DNA of 51,118 nucleotides from an uncultured Alphaproteobacteria bacterium (GTDB taxonomy: Bacteria > Pseudomonadota > Alphaproteobacteria > RF32 > CAG-239): NCBI GenBank assembly GCA_944392155.1, contig CALXVR010000009.1, forward strand, positions 1 through 51,118. Reading direction: 5' to 3'. This document shows positions 1 to 8,731 of this stretch, piece by piece. Both the position numbers and the translations under genes were made by a program. Under the pieces are notes generated by a model. It was not told the origin of the DNA. It searched no databases and worked only from the letters and a program-made list of their open reading frames with translations. Numbering within the stretch: the first letter of the stretch is position 1; the number at the start of each line of letters is the position of its first letter.

Positions 1-390
1 ATAGTTTCCTCCGGATCCGATACCGATTATTCCGTCGTCGGGTTCCATAACTTCACCCGTACCGGAGATGATTAGGGAAATATCTTTATCTGCAACTATC
101 ATAAAGGCTTGAAGTTGGCGCAAGTATTTATCCATTCGCCAATCTTTGGCTAACTCTACCGCGGCGCGTTTAAGTTGGTTGGCATGTTTTTCAAGTTTAC
201 CTTCCAAACGTTCAATCAGGGTTATGCCGTCTGCGGCGGCGCCTGCGAATCCTGCTATGATATTGCCATTGCCGATGCGGCGGACTTTTATGGATTTTGA
301 CTTAAAAATGACAGCTTCGCCTAATGTGGCTTGCCCGTCTCCGGCCATGACAACTTCGTTGCCTTTGCGAATACATAAAATTGTGGTCAT
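1..390 (-). CDS. hslV: ATP-dependent protease peptidase subunit HslV (partial, N-terminal 130 residues)
   Basis: HslV is the threonine peptidase of the two-component HslVU (ClpQY) protease; it forms two hexameric rings capped by the HslU ATPase in the cytoplasm. The visible start [20 protein letters not shown] places the catalytic threonine directly after the initiator Met. [35 protein letters not shown] and GSGGNY follow the family order. About 45 C-terminal residues lie beyond the window edge, where hslU would be expected next. An AAGGAT ribosome site precedes the ATG at 390. The reading frame is intact throughout the visible part. Identification is by family motifs and is secure. Confidence 0.95.
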   Translation of the reverse strand, partial: MTTILCIRKGNEVVMAGDGQATLGEAVIFKSKSIKVRRIGNGNIIAGFAGAAADGITLIERLEGKLEKHANQLKRAAVELAKDWRMDKYLRQLQAFMIVADKDISLIISGTGEVMEPDDGIIGIGSGGNY

Positions 391-424
391 ATTTTTTATA
401 TCCTTTTTTAAGGTTGTTTTTCTT

Positions 425-453
425 TATGTAGGGTGTTTGACGTGGTTTTGCAA
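425..453 (-). promoter_or_regulatory. Putative promoter of hslV
   Basis: On the minus strand TTGCAA (448-453) is separated by 17 bases from TACATA (425-430), leaving a leader of about 28 nt before the hslV ATG. The element CCCTACAT overlaps the -10 and loosely recalls a heat-shock sigma-32 -10, which would suit hslV, but this is inference only. Confidence 0.45.
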
Positions 454-464
454 TAAGCCAGAGT

Positions 465-493
465 AAAAACCCCGCATATTCTGCGGGGTTTTT
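465..493. terminator. Bidirectional intrinsic terminator
   Basis: A perfect 12-bp stem (AAAAACCCCGCA, 465-476, with TGCGGGGTTTTT, 482-493) has a five-base loop and A/T tracts on both sides. It ends the minus-strand operon whose last stop codon is at 496-498 and insulates hslV. Confidence 0.9.
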
Positions 494-495
494 GT

Positions 496-2910
496 TTATT
501 TGCGCTCTTTGGCATCCATAACAGCCGGATCTTTGGGACCGCTATTCTTTAGTATGGCTTCGGTCAGAGGTTTGTACTTTTGCCACGGGCTCTTTTCTGT
601 GTAGGCTTTGCCACAAATAGACAAGCCTAATGAGCGTAGAGCTGTTTCTGTCGGAATGAACAAGTCCGGACTGTCATCAGTCTTTTTGCCTTGAGCGGCA
701 AATCCATTGATGGTTCCGTGCTCGTCAATCAAAGCACCTCCGATGGTTACGGTTTGAACAAAGGTGTCTATGATGATTTCGGCACCTTTTTCTTCCGAGT
801 AACGATAACCACTGACAGTACCCGCATTGTCCAAGTAGCCTTCACCGTTTTCGAAGCTGCCTTCAATGTCTAATAAGCCGAGAGCCAAGAAGCCGCTCTT
901 GCCGACATCCGGTAAATCAAGGTTAAGTGAAAGCGGTGTGTATTTGGTTTTTTCATCCAAAACTAACAATGCCGTGTTTTTACTTGGATTGATACGGAAG
1001 GCTGTGGCTTTGAGTTTGCCGCCATTAATCGTTTCAAGATTATATCTGTTGTTGTCCTTAACAATGAGGTCGGCTGAAGTCAAAACAAATTGTTCTGAAA
1101 CAATCAGACCTGCGCCTTTTTTGCCGTTGGCATTGGTTACGCTAACAACAGAGGCTCTGACTTTATAGAGATTTTCAGGTGTTAATTTGTCATAGGGCTC
1201 TCTATCAATGATGCAGAGAGAATTTCCGCTGGCAAAGAAGGCTTCTTCTGCAGCTTCACGTTTCTCTGAATCTATGTCAATCCATGAATCATCGACAATA
1301 GCGATGGTGTTGATGTCTTCTGAAGCATGTTCGATAATGCCGGATTTTTCTTCAATTTGAGTTGATTCAACCATGGCCGTATTGGTTTCTCCCGCAGCAT
1401 GGTCAATAATGCCCGAGGCTTCCTCGATTTGGGGTTTCTCCGACTCAAATTCGGATGAAGATACGCTGCCTCCTTCTTCGCTTACGGCGCTTCCGTCTGC
1501 GACGATACCGGCCATTTCTTCAATTGTTCCTTCTGCAGGAGGCATCATGAGTACTTCTGTGCCGATTTCCGGTATCATTTGTGTTAATCCGCCATTTGAA
1601 ATAACGCCGGAATCTTCAACAATTTCGGTTACAGGTGTTTCAACAACATCTACTGTGTCGAGCAAGACAATTTCACCGGATGCCGAAGTTGTCGGATAAG
1701 CTTCTTCGTAGACATTAATCGTATCGTCAGCGGGAATCTCCAGAACTTCTTGTACAACGGGAACCATTTGGCACATTTGCAGAGGTTGACCGTTTTCATC
1801 TAATTGTCCGGGGGTCATGGCACAAATATTAAGATCTTTGTTTGTCGGTAGTGTCTTTTGTTCGGTCAATTCTTGTAAAGAAGCAAACTCTGAGGCTTCT
1901 GCTTTCTTTATTTCCGGTTCGAATTTGCATTTAACGGGGTCTGAAATTCGTTCAGCTTCTATCAAGGCTAAACGTTCAGCCTCGTGTTCATCAGGGTGAA
2001 CGCGGGTGGCTAATTGTTTTTCAAAACCGGGCAGATTGCGCAGATTTGATACGGCATCTGCAAAGGCGCTTTCAACCAGAGCTATTTCGGCGTTATATTC
2101 GCCTTCATTAACCTCACCGTAACCCGTGGAGGTACCTTTCCAATAAACATTGGTCTTGGTGATGTCCATTAATCTCCAAGTAACGGTCATTTCCGAAGAA
2201 CCGGTACGTTTGTCTTCTTTTTTACTGTCATCCCAATCATATTCGTCACAGAGATTCATATAGTAGTCGGTTATCTCTGCGGTCAAAATATATTCCGGCA
2301 GAGGGGTTGGATTGGTTTCTAAGCACAGACTTTCCGGCATCTTGACAATCGGATAGCAGTTTCCGACAATCTTATTGAAAATAGGGATAAACTTCATATC
2401 CTTTTGCATGATGCGACCTTGGTTTAAGACAGCATCTTTTTCAAAACGGCGACAACCGAATATGCGGAAACGATATTGTCCCAGCTTGGTGGAATAAGGC
2501 TCGTATTGTTTGCCTTTTTTGATGCGGAAATCTACATATTCAAGACTAATCGGAGCAAAGTTTTTGCAATCACGATAAACGGATTTATAAATTTCGTCGT
2601 CGTATGCTACTTCATAATTTTTTACGTTAGGCTTTTTAGGTTCGCAGTTAACACATTTGGTTGTTGGACAACTGACGCAACTTCCGCCCGGAAAGATACT
2701 GCCGTCTTTGTCTTTGGGATTGCATGACGTGCATTCTCCGCCGGGAAAAATGCTGCCGTCTTTGTCTGAATTTAGGTTTGAGGAGACTTCTTTGGATTTA
2801 AAAAAACTTTTGATGTTGGCTGAAGCCATATTTTCATTGCATGTGGCAAAAATACCACAGCTCAATGCGGCTAAAAAGAAAATTGATTTAACAGCCTGTT
2901 GTTTTTTCAT
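496..2910 (-). CDS. Secreted 804-residue protein with Cys-rich N-terminal repeats and a degenerate trypsin-like domain
   Basis: A signal peptide (hydrophobic to about residue 22) is followed by two copies of DKDGSIFPGG-x-C-x-x-C (residues 49-63 and 67-81) and a further CVNC (86-89), giving three CxxC pairs. Residues about 95-310 form a Cys-containing domain I do not recognise. An acidic, low-complexity stretch follows with a repeated QIEE-x-SGII-[DE]-HA motif. The C-terminal 200 residues have the layout of a trypsin/HtrA fold (GAGLIVSEQFVLTSADLIV, NTALLVLD, IGGALIDEHGTINGF). The catalytic positions are not conserved: the expected His is in TSAD, the Asp position reads NTALL, and GNSGG is replaced by TIGGA. 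It is therefore probably a non-catalytic binding protein of the periplasm or cell surface. It is the last gene of the operon, 12 bp after comM. Confidence 0.7.
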   Translation of the reverse strand: MKKQQAVKSIFFLAALSCGIFATCNENMASANIKSFFKSKEVSSNLNSDKDGSIFPGGECTSCNPKDKDGSIFPGGSCVSCPTTKCVNCEPKKPNVKNYEVAYDDEIYKSVYRDCKNFAPISLEYVDFRIKKGKQYEPYSTKLGQYRFRIFGCRRFEKDAVLNQGRIMQKDMKFIPIFNKIVGNCYPIVKMPESLCLETNPTPLPEYILTAEITDYYMNLCDEYDWDDSKKEDKRTGSSEMTVTWRLMDITKTNVYWKGTSTGYGEVNEGEYNAEIALVESAFADAVSNLRNLPGFEKQLATRVHPDEHEAERLALIEAERISDPVKCKFEPEIKKAEASEFASLQELTEQKTLPTNKDLNICAMTPGQLDENGQPLQMCQMVPVVQEVLEIPADDTINVYEEAYPTTSASGEIVLLDTVDVVETPVTEIVEDSGVISNGGLTQMIPEIGTEVLMMPPAEGTIEEMAGIVADGSAVSEEGGSVSSSEFESEKPQIEEASGIIDHAAGETNTAMVESTQIEEKSGIIEHASEDINTIAIVDDSWIDIDSEKREAAEEAFFASGNSLCIIDREPYDKLTPENLYKVRASVVSVTNANGKKGAGLIVSEQFVLTSADLIVKDNNRYNLETINGGKLKATAFRINPSKNTALLVLDEKTKYTPLSLNLDLPDVGKSGFLALGLLDIEGSFENGEGYLDNAGTVSGYRYSEEKGAEIIIDTFVQTVTIGGALIDEHGTINGFAAQGKKTDDSPDLFIPTETALRSLGLSICGKAYTEKSPWQKYKPLTEAILKNSGPKDPAVMDAKERK

Positions 2911-2922
2911 TGTTTTTATCTC

Positions 2923-4446
2923 CTAAACTTGTCTGCCGATTATACGGCTGCGCAAGGCCAAAGCTTCAGCTATGTGCATTTTAAGAACTTTCGGTGTATT
3001 TTGCAAGTCTGCAATTGTTCTTGCTAACCGCAAAGTGCGATGATATGCCCGAGCCGAGAGTTTAGCTTTTTCGGCAAAGCTTATTAATAAGCTTGAAGCA
3101 TCGTTATCTAAAGAAGATACTTCTTCCAGCATGTTGCCTTTAAGTTGTGAATTGGTGTTTAGTTCGGGATGTCCAAGTTGTTTGAAGCGCTCTGCTTGAA
3201 TTTCTCTTGCTTTGATAACTCTTTTTCTTATTGTTTCAGAACTTTCGCCTTTTTTTACATCATTCATTTCCCACGGGCTGACTGCCGGAACTTCAATATG
3301 GATATCTATACGGTCTAAAAGCGGACCGGAGATTTTGGCTTGATATTCTTCAGCACATTTTGGGGCTCGGCTGCAAGCTAAAGCCGGATTACCAAGATGT
3401 CCGCAGCGGCAAGGATTCATGGCGGCGATAAGCTGAAAACGTGCCGGATAGACGGTATGAGCATTGACTCTTGAGATTGAGACATAGCCGTTTTCAATCG
3501 GTTGGCGCAAGGCTTCAAGAGCGGCACGGCTAAACTCGGGTAGCTCGTCTAAAAACAAAACGCCATTATGCGCCAAAGAGATTTCTCCGGGTTGAGCCTT
3601 ACGACCACCACCGACTAAAGCCGGTGTTGAGGCAGAATGGTGAGGGTCTCTGAACGGACGTTCAAAGCAGATTTTGCCGTCTTTGAGTTCTCCGGCAACG
3701 GAATGAATGATGCTGGTTTCAAGAGCTTCTGTTGGAGTTAAGGGCGGAAGAATAGTCGGGAGCCTTGCCGCCAACATGGATTTTCCTGCTCCGGGAGGAC
3801 CTATCATCAGTAGGTTGTGCGCACCGGCAGCGGCAATTTCCAAAGCTCTTTTGGCGGATTCCTGACCTTTGACATCGCTCATGTCCAAAGAAGATTCGGT
3901 CGTTTGGGCCTTAAGAGCTGTCGGAGCGGGAATGAGTTGAGTGCCCTTGAAATGATTGATGATTGAGAGCAGGTTATCTGCAGCTACAATATCTTTAAGA
4001 CCGGACCAGACTGCTTCTGAGCCATTAGCTGAAGGACAAATCAGCCCTTTGTTCGAGCGGTTGGCTTTGATGGCGGTGGGCAAAATGCCGTTGACGGAAA
4101 TTAGTGAACCATCTAATCCCAATTCTCCGAGGGCAATATAATTTGTGAGTTCTTCCTGGGGAAGGACGCCCATAGCCGTAAGCAAGCCAAGAGCAACGGG
4201 CAAGTCGAAATGGGAACCTTCTTTGAGTAAGTCTGCCGGAGCGAGGTTTAAGGTGATGCGTTTGGCGGGTAGGCTTAAGCCTAAAGATTGAAGGGCGGCG
4301 CGGACACGTTCTTTGCTCTCAGCAACGGCTTTGTCCGGTAAGCCGACAATTGTGAATGCCGGCAATCCGGAAGAGATTTGCACTTGCAAATCCACATCTA
4401 AAATGTCTAGTCCGTTAAAAGCGATTGTGTTTATCCGCGATATCAT
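2923..4446 (-). CDS. comM: ComM/YifB family Mg-chelatase-like AAA+ ATPase
   Basis: This 507-residue protein has the three-part ComM architecture: an N-terminal Lon-protease-like fold (ISRINTIAFNGLDI ... PDKAVAESKERVRAAL), a Mg-chelatase AAA+ core and a C-terminal domain. Walker A is GPPGAGKS at 216-223 and Walker B VLFLDELPEF at 296-305, followed by NPCRCG and the CSRAPKC cysteines typical of the family. ComM is a hexameric helicase that promotes branch migration during natural transformation in Vibrio; family members also occur in non-competent bacteria. The start lies 7 bp after the upstream lipoprotein stop and has no clear Shine-Dalgarno, so it is probably translationally coupled. Confidence 0.93.
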   Translation of the reverse strand: MISRINTIAFNGLDILDVDLQVQISSGLPAFTIVGLPDKAVAESKERVRAALQSLGLSLPAKRITLNLAPADLLKEGSHFDLPVALGLLTAMGVLPQEELTNYIALGELGLDGSLISVNGILPTAIKANRSNKGLICPSANGSEAVWSGLKDIVAADNLLSIINHFKGTQLIPAPTALKAQTTESSLDMSDVKGQESAKRALEIAAAGAHNLLMIGPPGAGKSMLAARLPTILPPLTPTEALETSIIHSVAGELKDGKICFERPFRDPHHSASTPALVGGGRKAQPGEISLAHNGVLFLDELPEFSRAALEALRQPIENGYVSISRVNAHTVYPARFQLIAAMNPCRCGHLGNPALACSRAPKCAEEYQAKISGPLLDRIDIHIEVPAVSPWEMNDVKKGESSETIRKRVIKAREIQAERFKQLGHPELNTNSQLKGNMLEEVSSLDNDASSLLISFAEKAKLSARAYHRTLRLARTIADLQNTPKVLKMHIAEALALRSRIIGRQV

Positions 4447-4453
4447 GTTTTTT

Positions 4454-4843
4454 TTACCAACGCGGTGTTCTTTCGCCTTTGCGCCAACGGCGTGTCGGGA
4501 AAGTGTCTTTGGTCAGACGGTCGTATTTTGCGACCTTGTAGGGGATGTCCGTTAAGCGGACATAGTTATTTTTTTCATAAAACTGAGCGCAAGTTTCTGC
4601 TGTTTCATAGAAACTTTCACGGCAAACAACAATGATTCTGGTTCTAAGATTTTGAAGTTTGATGGTTTGAGCGTCATTGGCGTAAGTTTCTTTCGGCGGG
4701 GCAACGGGTTTTGTCGGTTCGAGCAAAGAAGGTGCCGAAGCACAACGCATGTCATCAGAGCAAGTCGTGAAATGCGGCAGCTTTGAACAGCCACTTAAAA
4801 AAGCGCTTAAAATCAATGCGCTAAAGATTATTTTTGCCCGCAT
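4454..4843 (-). CDS. Small predicted lipoprotein
   Basis: The product is 129 residues from the ATG at 4843, which sits 9 bases after GGAAGGA; a TTG at 4861 would place that ribosome site inside the gene and is rejected. Residues 1-18 form a lipoprotein signal ending in the lipobox LSGC. The mature part is Pro/Thr-rich, then has a short conserved-looking block (LQNLRTRIIVVCRESFYETAETCAQFYEKNN) and ends in a basic tail TRRWRKGERTPRW. No family was recognised. It leads the minus-strand operon with comM and the trypsin-like protein. Confidence 0.75.
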   Translation of the reverse strand: MRAKIIFSALILSAFLSGCSKLPHFTTCSDDMRCASAPSLLEPTKPVAPPKETYANDAQTIKLQNLRTRIIVVCRESFYETAETCAQFYEKNNYVRLTDIPYKVAKYDRLTKDTFPTRRWRKGERTPRW

Positions 4844-4873
4844 TTGTTGTTGTCCTTCCAAATATTTGGCTTT

Positions 4874-4879
4874 AGTATA
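4874..4879 (-). promoter_or_regulatory. Putative -10 box of the lipoprotein-comM operon
   Basis: TATACT on the minus strand lies about 30 bp before the lipoprotein start; no good -35 is placed at 16-18 bp. It is back to back with the rpsF promoter. Confidence 0.4.
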
Positions 4880-4921
4880 GCCTTAAAAAGGTTAAAATTA
4901 GGTTATCGGTACATAAAATGC

Positions 4922-4949
4922 TTGCAAAATTAAAGTTTTAGAGTATATT
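4922..4949 (+). promoter_or_regulatory. Promoter of rpsF-rpsR-rplI
   Basis: TTGCAA (4922-4927), a 16-base spacer and TATATT (4944-4949) form a good sigma-70-like promoter. The resulting leader of about 110 nt contains two stem-loops. Confidence 0.65.
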
Positions 4950-4963
4950 CGCAATCGTCCCTT

Positions 4964-5034
4964 GCCACAGGAGTCCGAATTATAATGAAGACAAAAGCCT
5001 GTGGCTATACAAGAACCCGGCTCTTTATTGAGCC
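4964..5034 (+). promoter_or_regulatory. Structured leader of the rpsF operon, candidate S6:S18 autoregulatory site
   Basis: GCCACAGG (4964-4971) pairs perfectly with CCTGTGGC (4998-5005) around a 26-nt loop containing a CCG triplet (4975-4977). A second hairpin, GGCTC-tttatt-GAGCC, occupies 5019-5034 just before the ribosome site. The S6:S18 complex is known to bind structured rpsF leaders carrying a CCG element in several bacterial phyla; assigning this leader to that class is inference. Confidence 0.5.
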
Positions 5035-5066
5035 ATTTGTTGAGAATCCATAAGGAGATATTTTAG

Positions 5067-5399
5067 ATGTCTAATTACGAAAGCGTGTTGATTGCACGTC
5101 AGGACCTCGGTACTTCTCAAGTTAACAACATTGTTTCTGAATTGAGCGATGTTATTAAGAAAGAAGGCGGTGAGGTTGTTAAAGTTGATAACTGGGGTTT
5201 GAAAAACCTGGCTTATCGTATTAAGAAAAACCGCAAAGGCCACTATGTTTTGATGAATATCTCTGCTCCGGCTAACGCTATTGCAGAATTTGAAAGAATC
5301 ATGAGATTCAACGAAGATATCATCCGCTACATGACTGTTAAGGTTGAAGAATTTAATGACCTTTCTTCTTCCGAAGACAGAGAAACTGTAGAAGAATAG
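5067..5399 (+). CDS. rpsF: 30S ribosomal protein S6
   Basis: The 110-residue product matches bacterial S6 from [14 protein letters not shown] through [24 protein letters not shown] to the variable acidic tail. S6 binds S18 and 16S rRNA in the platform of the small subunit. AAGGAGA lies upstream at a normal distance. It is first in the rpsF-rpsR-rplI operon; the structured leader suggests feedback control by S6:S18. Confidence 0.98.
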   Translation: MSNYESVLIARQDLGTSQVNNIVSELSDVIKKEGGEVVKVDNWGLKNLAYRIKKNRKGHYVLMNISAPANAIAEFERIMRFNEDIIRYMTVKVEEFNDLSSSEDRETVEE

Positions 5400-5409
5400 G
5401 AGAAATATA

Positions 5410-5637
5410 ATGGCTAAACAAGTATTTTTCAGAAGAAAGAAAGCATGTCCGTTTTCCGGTGAAGACGGCTTGAAGATTGACTATAAGGATGTTAAATTGC
5501 TCTCCCGTTATATTTCGGAAAAAGGCAAGATTATTCCCAGCCGTATTACGGCCGTTTCAGCTAAAAAACAAAGAGAACTGGCCCGCGCCATCAAACGCGC
5601 ACGCTATTTGGCTCTGCTTCCCTATGTTGCGGCTTAA
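5410..5637 (+). CDS. rpsR: 30S ribosomal protein S18
   Basis: The 75-residue product carries the S18 core ([63 protein letters not shown]). The Cys of ACPFS is the usual position of the S18 zinc-ribbon remnant. S18 pairs with S6 on the 30S platform. The gene begins 10 bp after rpsF with an AGGAGA ribosome site. Confidence 0.98.
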   Translation: MAKQVFFRRKKACPFSGEDGLKIDYKDVKLLSRYISEKGKIIPSRITAVSAKKQRELARAIKRARYLALLPYVAA

Positions 5638-5648
5638 GGAGAAATACG

Positions 5649-6134
5649 ATGGAAGTTATCCTTTTAGAACATGTTGAAAAATTAGGTAAAATGGGTGACA
5701 AAGTTACCGTTAAAAACGGTTATGCCCGTAACTACCTCTTGCCTCAGAACAAAGCTTTGCGTGCTACAGAAGCAAACGTTGCTTTCTATGAGAAGAAAAA
5801 AGCTGAGTTAGAAGCTCATAATAAGGCTTTGTTTGACGAAGCTACCAAAAAGGCTGAAGCTCTTCAGGGCTATAGTGCAGTTTTGGTTCGTCAGGCTGCC
5901 GAAACCGGACAATTGTACGGTTCAGTTACCATTCGCGATATTGCCGCTGCCATCAAAGCTGCCGGTTTTGATGTTGAGCGCCGTTGCGTTTATTTGGAAA
6001 AGCCGATTAAAGACCTCGGTATTTATCAGGTTAAATTGAACTTGCATCCGGAAGTATCTCAGACGATTTTGGTTAACGTTGCCAGAACCGAAGATGATGC
6101 TAAGAAGCAGGAAAAGGCTTATAACAAAGAATAG
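5649..6134 (+). CDS. rplI: 50S ribosomal protein L9
   Basis: The 161-residue product starts MEVILLEHVEKLGKMGDKVTVKNGYARNYLLPQNKA, the rRNA-binding N domain, followed by the long connecting helix and the C domain. L9 reaches out from the large subunit and helps frame maintenance. It is the last gene of the operon, 11 bp after rpsR, followed by a shared terminator. Confidence 0.97.
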   Translation: MEVILLEHVEKLGKMGDKVTVKNGYARNYLLPQNKALRATEANVAFYEKKKAELEAHNKALFDEATKKAEALQGYSAVLVRQAAETGQLYGSVTIRDIAAAIKAAGFDVERRCVYLEKPIKDLGIYQVKLNLHPEVSQTILVNVARTEDDAKKQEKAYNKE

Positions 6135-6156
6135 TTTTGTCATAAAGCTATGTAAT

Positions 6157-6188
6157 AAAAAAGACCGACTGAAAAGCCGGTCTTTTTT
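6157..6188. terminator. Bidirectional terminator between rplI and ftsK
   Basis: GACCG (6163-6167) pairs with CGGTC (6178-6182), extended by a run of A on the left pairing with T on the right. It serves the converging rplI and ftsK transcripts. Confidence 0.85.
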
Positions 6189-6191
6189 GTT

Positions 6192-8489
6192 TTACAGGAC
6201 TTCGCGGCGACCAACGTGGTCTGCGGCGGAGATGATGCCTTCTTCCTCCATCTTGTCTATCAATGAAGCGGCACGGTTATATCCGATGCGGAGTTTGCGC
6301 TGAATATAGCTGGTGGAAGCTTTTTTATCATTTTGAACGATGGCTACGGCTTGCGCGTACAAGTCTTCATCCGAACCGGCTGCGAAGTCGCCTTTGTCAA
6401 AGACTGAGCCGCTGTCTTTTTCGGATAATTCGCCTTCGGTTACGCCGGAAACATATTCAGGTTCTCTTTGGGTCTTTAAGAATTCAACGACTTTTTCAAC
6501 TTCACTATCCTTAACAAAAGAACCATGAACGCGAATCGGTCTTTGTCCGGCCGGCATATAAAGCATATCTCCCATGCCGAGTAATTGTTCCGCGCCTTGC
6601 TCGCCCAGAATGGTGCGGCTGTCAATTTTGGAGGTTACTTGAAAGCTGATACGTGTCGGGAAGTTAGCCTTAATCGTACCGGTGATGACATCAACAGATG
6701 GTCTTTGGGTGGACATAATCAGGTGTAAGCCTGCGGCACGAGCCATTTGAGCCAAGCGCTGGATGGCGGCTTCAACATCTTTGCCGGCTACTAACATAAG
6801 GTCGGCCATTTCATCTACAACAATGACAATGTAGGGCAAAGGTGTGAGGTCTAGTTCTTGTTTTTCAAAGATAGGTTTGCCGGTTTCAGCATCAAAGCCG
6901 GTTTGAACTGTGCGCTCAATTTTCTCTCCGCTGGCTTTGAGCTCCTGAAGTTTTTGGTTATAGCCGGCAATGTTGCGGACATTAAGTTGCGCCATGGCAC
7001 GATAGCGGTCTTCCATTTCCTTAACCGCCCATTTTAGACCAATAACGGCTTTAGCGGGATCGGTAATAACCGGCGTGAGCAAATGCGGAATTCCATTGTA
7101 CATTGAGAATTCGAGCATTTTCGGGTCAATCATTATCAGTTTGCATTCTTCGGGACGCATACGATACAGAAGCGAAAGAATCATCGTGTTAACACCAACC
7201 GATTTACCGGAACCGGTGGTACCTGCGACCAATAAGTGCGGCATTTTGGCGAGGTCAGCATAAACATTGCGACCGCCGATGTCTTTGCCGAGAACAACAT
7301 TTAAGGTGTTTTTGGTTTCGCGGAAGGCAGGGTCTTCAAGCAAGTCCTTAAACCAAACGGTTTCGCGGTTTTTGTTTGGCATTTCTATACCAATCGTATT
7401 TGATCCGGGGACAACGGCGATACGAACGGAGACCGCAGACATAGAGCGCGCAATATCATCCGCCAAGCCGATGACGCGGGCGGTTTTGGTGCCGGGGGCG
7501 GGTTCTAATTCATATAAGGTTACAACCGGGCCGGGGCGGACTTTAACGATTTTGCCGTTAACACCAAATTCTTGCAGGACATTTTCCAAGTCGCGGGCAA
7601 TGCTTTCAAGTTCTTTTTCGCTGATGAGATTGCCTCCTTTGTCTTTGGGACGAGAAAGCAAGTTGACATCAGGATACATGTAACCATCATCAATATCTTT
7701 CTTTTTGGTCGGCTTAGTGGCTGTCTTATTGTGAGAAGGCGTGGTTGTTTCTTCTTTATCTGCTTTGACTTTTGGCTCTTTGCGTTCTTTGGGAGCTTTT
7801 TCTTTTTCGGGTTTGACAACAAGTTCGTCTGCCTCTTCTCTGCTTCTTGAGAATTTGATTTTAGAAATGCCCAAAGCGATAATGCGGAAGCAAAGGCGCA
7901 AGAATTTCCATGTGTAGACGGCAATGGCTCGGAAACCTTTATACCATGTTTTATAAGTTATGCCGACGGCAAAGTTGAAAGACAGCATTGTCAGGCAGAA
8001 GCTGACAAACAATAATATCTCTCTGCGGAAGGGAAAGTTGAAAATGTTAGATGAGTTCATACTTAAGGAAGCGAATAAATGTCCGATACTCCCGCCGAGT
8101 TTGTACTGACCGAAATATTCTGAAGGCAAGAGTCCTAAGAAAATGGCAAAAAACAGAGAGCCTAAGAAAAAAGCCATAATACGTGTATAGGGATGCAAAA
8201 ATTCGCGCAGGCGTAAGCAATTATACCCCCAAGAAACGGGAGCAGCCAAAAAGACGGCGAGTGAGATTCCCCAGTAGGTTACGATAAAGTCAGCTAATTT
8301 TGAGCCAAAAGAGCCTAAGTAATTGTGGATTTGTCTTGCCGTTGCCACGTTTGAGGAGGCATCCATTGCATCATAACCGACAAGACTGACAAAAGCTGCC
8401 AGAGTAAAAGTGATGATGAATGCGCCAAACAAACGCCATAATACTTTGTTTAAAAAGCTTTTTTCTTTTTTCTTTGCTTTTTTTGCCAT
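6192..8489 (-). CDS. ftsK: DNA translocase FtsK
   Basis: The 765-residue ATPase anchors at the division septum and pumps DNA so that chromosome dimers are resolved at dif. Four N-terminal membrane segments (roughly 17-40, 67-87, 103-121, 158-178) are followed by a Lys/Glu-rich linker. The motor then has Walker A TTGSGKS near residue 420 and Walker B IVIVVDEMADLM. The C-terminal winged-helix gamma domain (YAQAVAIVQNDKKASTSYIQRKLRIGYNRAA) reads orienting DNA sequences. An ATG at 8489, with AGGTGG five bases upstream, is preferred over the GTG at 8498, which overlaps that site. Confidence 0.96.
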   Translation of the reverse strand: MAKKAKKKEKSFLNKVLWRLFGAFIITFTLAAFVSLVGYDAMDASSNVATARQIHNYLGSFGSKLADFIVTYWGISLAVFLAAPVSWGYNCLRLREFLHPYTRIMAFFLGSLFFAIFLGLLPSEYFGQYKLGGSIGHLFASLSMNSSNIFNFPFRREILLFVSFCLTMLSFNFAVGITYKTWYKGFRAIAVYTWKFLRLCFRIIALGISKIKFSRSREEADELVVKPEKEKAPKERKEPKVKADKEETTTPSHNKTATKPTKKKDIDDGYMYPDVNLLSRPKDKGGNLISEKELESIARDLENVLQEFGVNGKIVKVRPGPVVTLYELEPAPGTKTARVIGLADDIARSMSAVSVRIAVVPGSNTIGIEMPNKNRETVWFKDLLEDPAFRETKNTLNVVLGKDIGGRNVYADLAKMPHLLVAGTTGSGKSVGVNTMILSLLYRMRPEECKLIMIDPKMLEFSMYNGIPHLLTPVITDPAKAVIGLKWAVKEMEDRYRAMAQLNVRNIAGYNQKLQELKASGEKIERTVQTGFDAETGKPIFEKQELDLTPLPYIVIVVDEMADLMLVAGKDVEAAIQRLAQMARAAGLHLIMSTQRPSVDVITGTIKANFPTRISFQVTSKIDSRTILGEQGAEQLLGMGDMLYMPAGQRPIRVHGSFVKDSEVEKVVEFLKTQREPEYVSGVTEGELSEKDSGSVFDKGDFAAGSDEDLYAQAVAIVQNDKKASTSYIQRKLRIGYNRAASLIDKMEEEGIISAADHVGRREVL

Positions 8490-8523
8490 AATTTCCACCT
8501 GAAAATCGTCCGAAGTTGCGCTG

Positions 8524-8532
8524 ATTTTAGCA
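8524..8532 (-). promoter_or_regulatory. Putative extended -10 promoter of ftsK
   Basis: TGCTAAAAT on the minus strand fits an extended -10 (TG-N-TAAAAT) about 35 bp before the ftsK start. No strong -35 accompanies it. The remainder of the gap up to 8731 shows no other feature except a TTGACT at 8668-8673 on the plus strand without a convincing -10. Confidence 0.45.
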
Positions 8533-8731
8533 AGAAATCATCAAGAAAATATTAACAATTAAGGCTAAATACCGATTTATGCAGATGTTGTATCTTTAGC
8601 AAAGTCAAGTCGGCTCAATAAAAGCGCCAAAGGATTAGGAATCGGTTGCGTGAAAAATTTTAAAAACTTGACTTTTGCGCAGGAATCTTTAAACCTGAAT
8701 GCGATATTTTAATAATTTGAAGGTTTATTTT

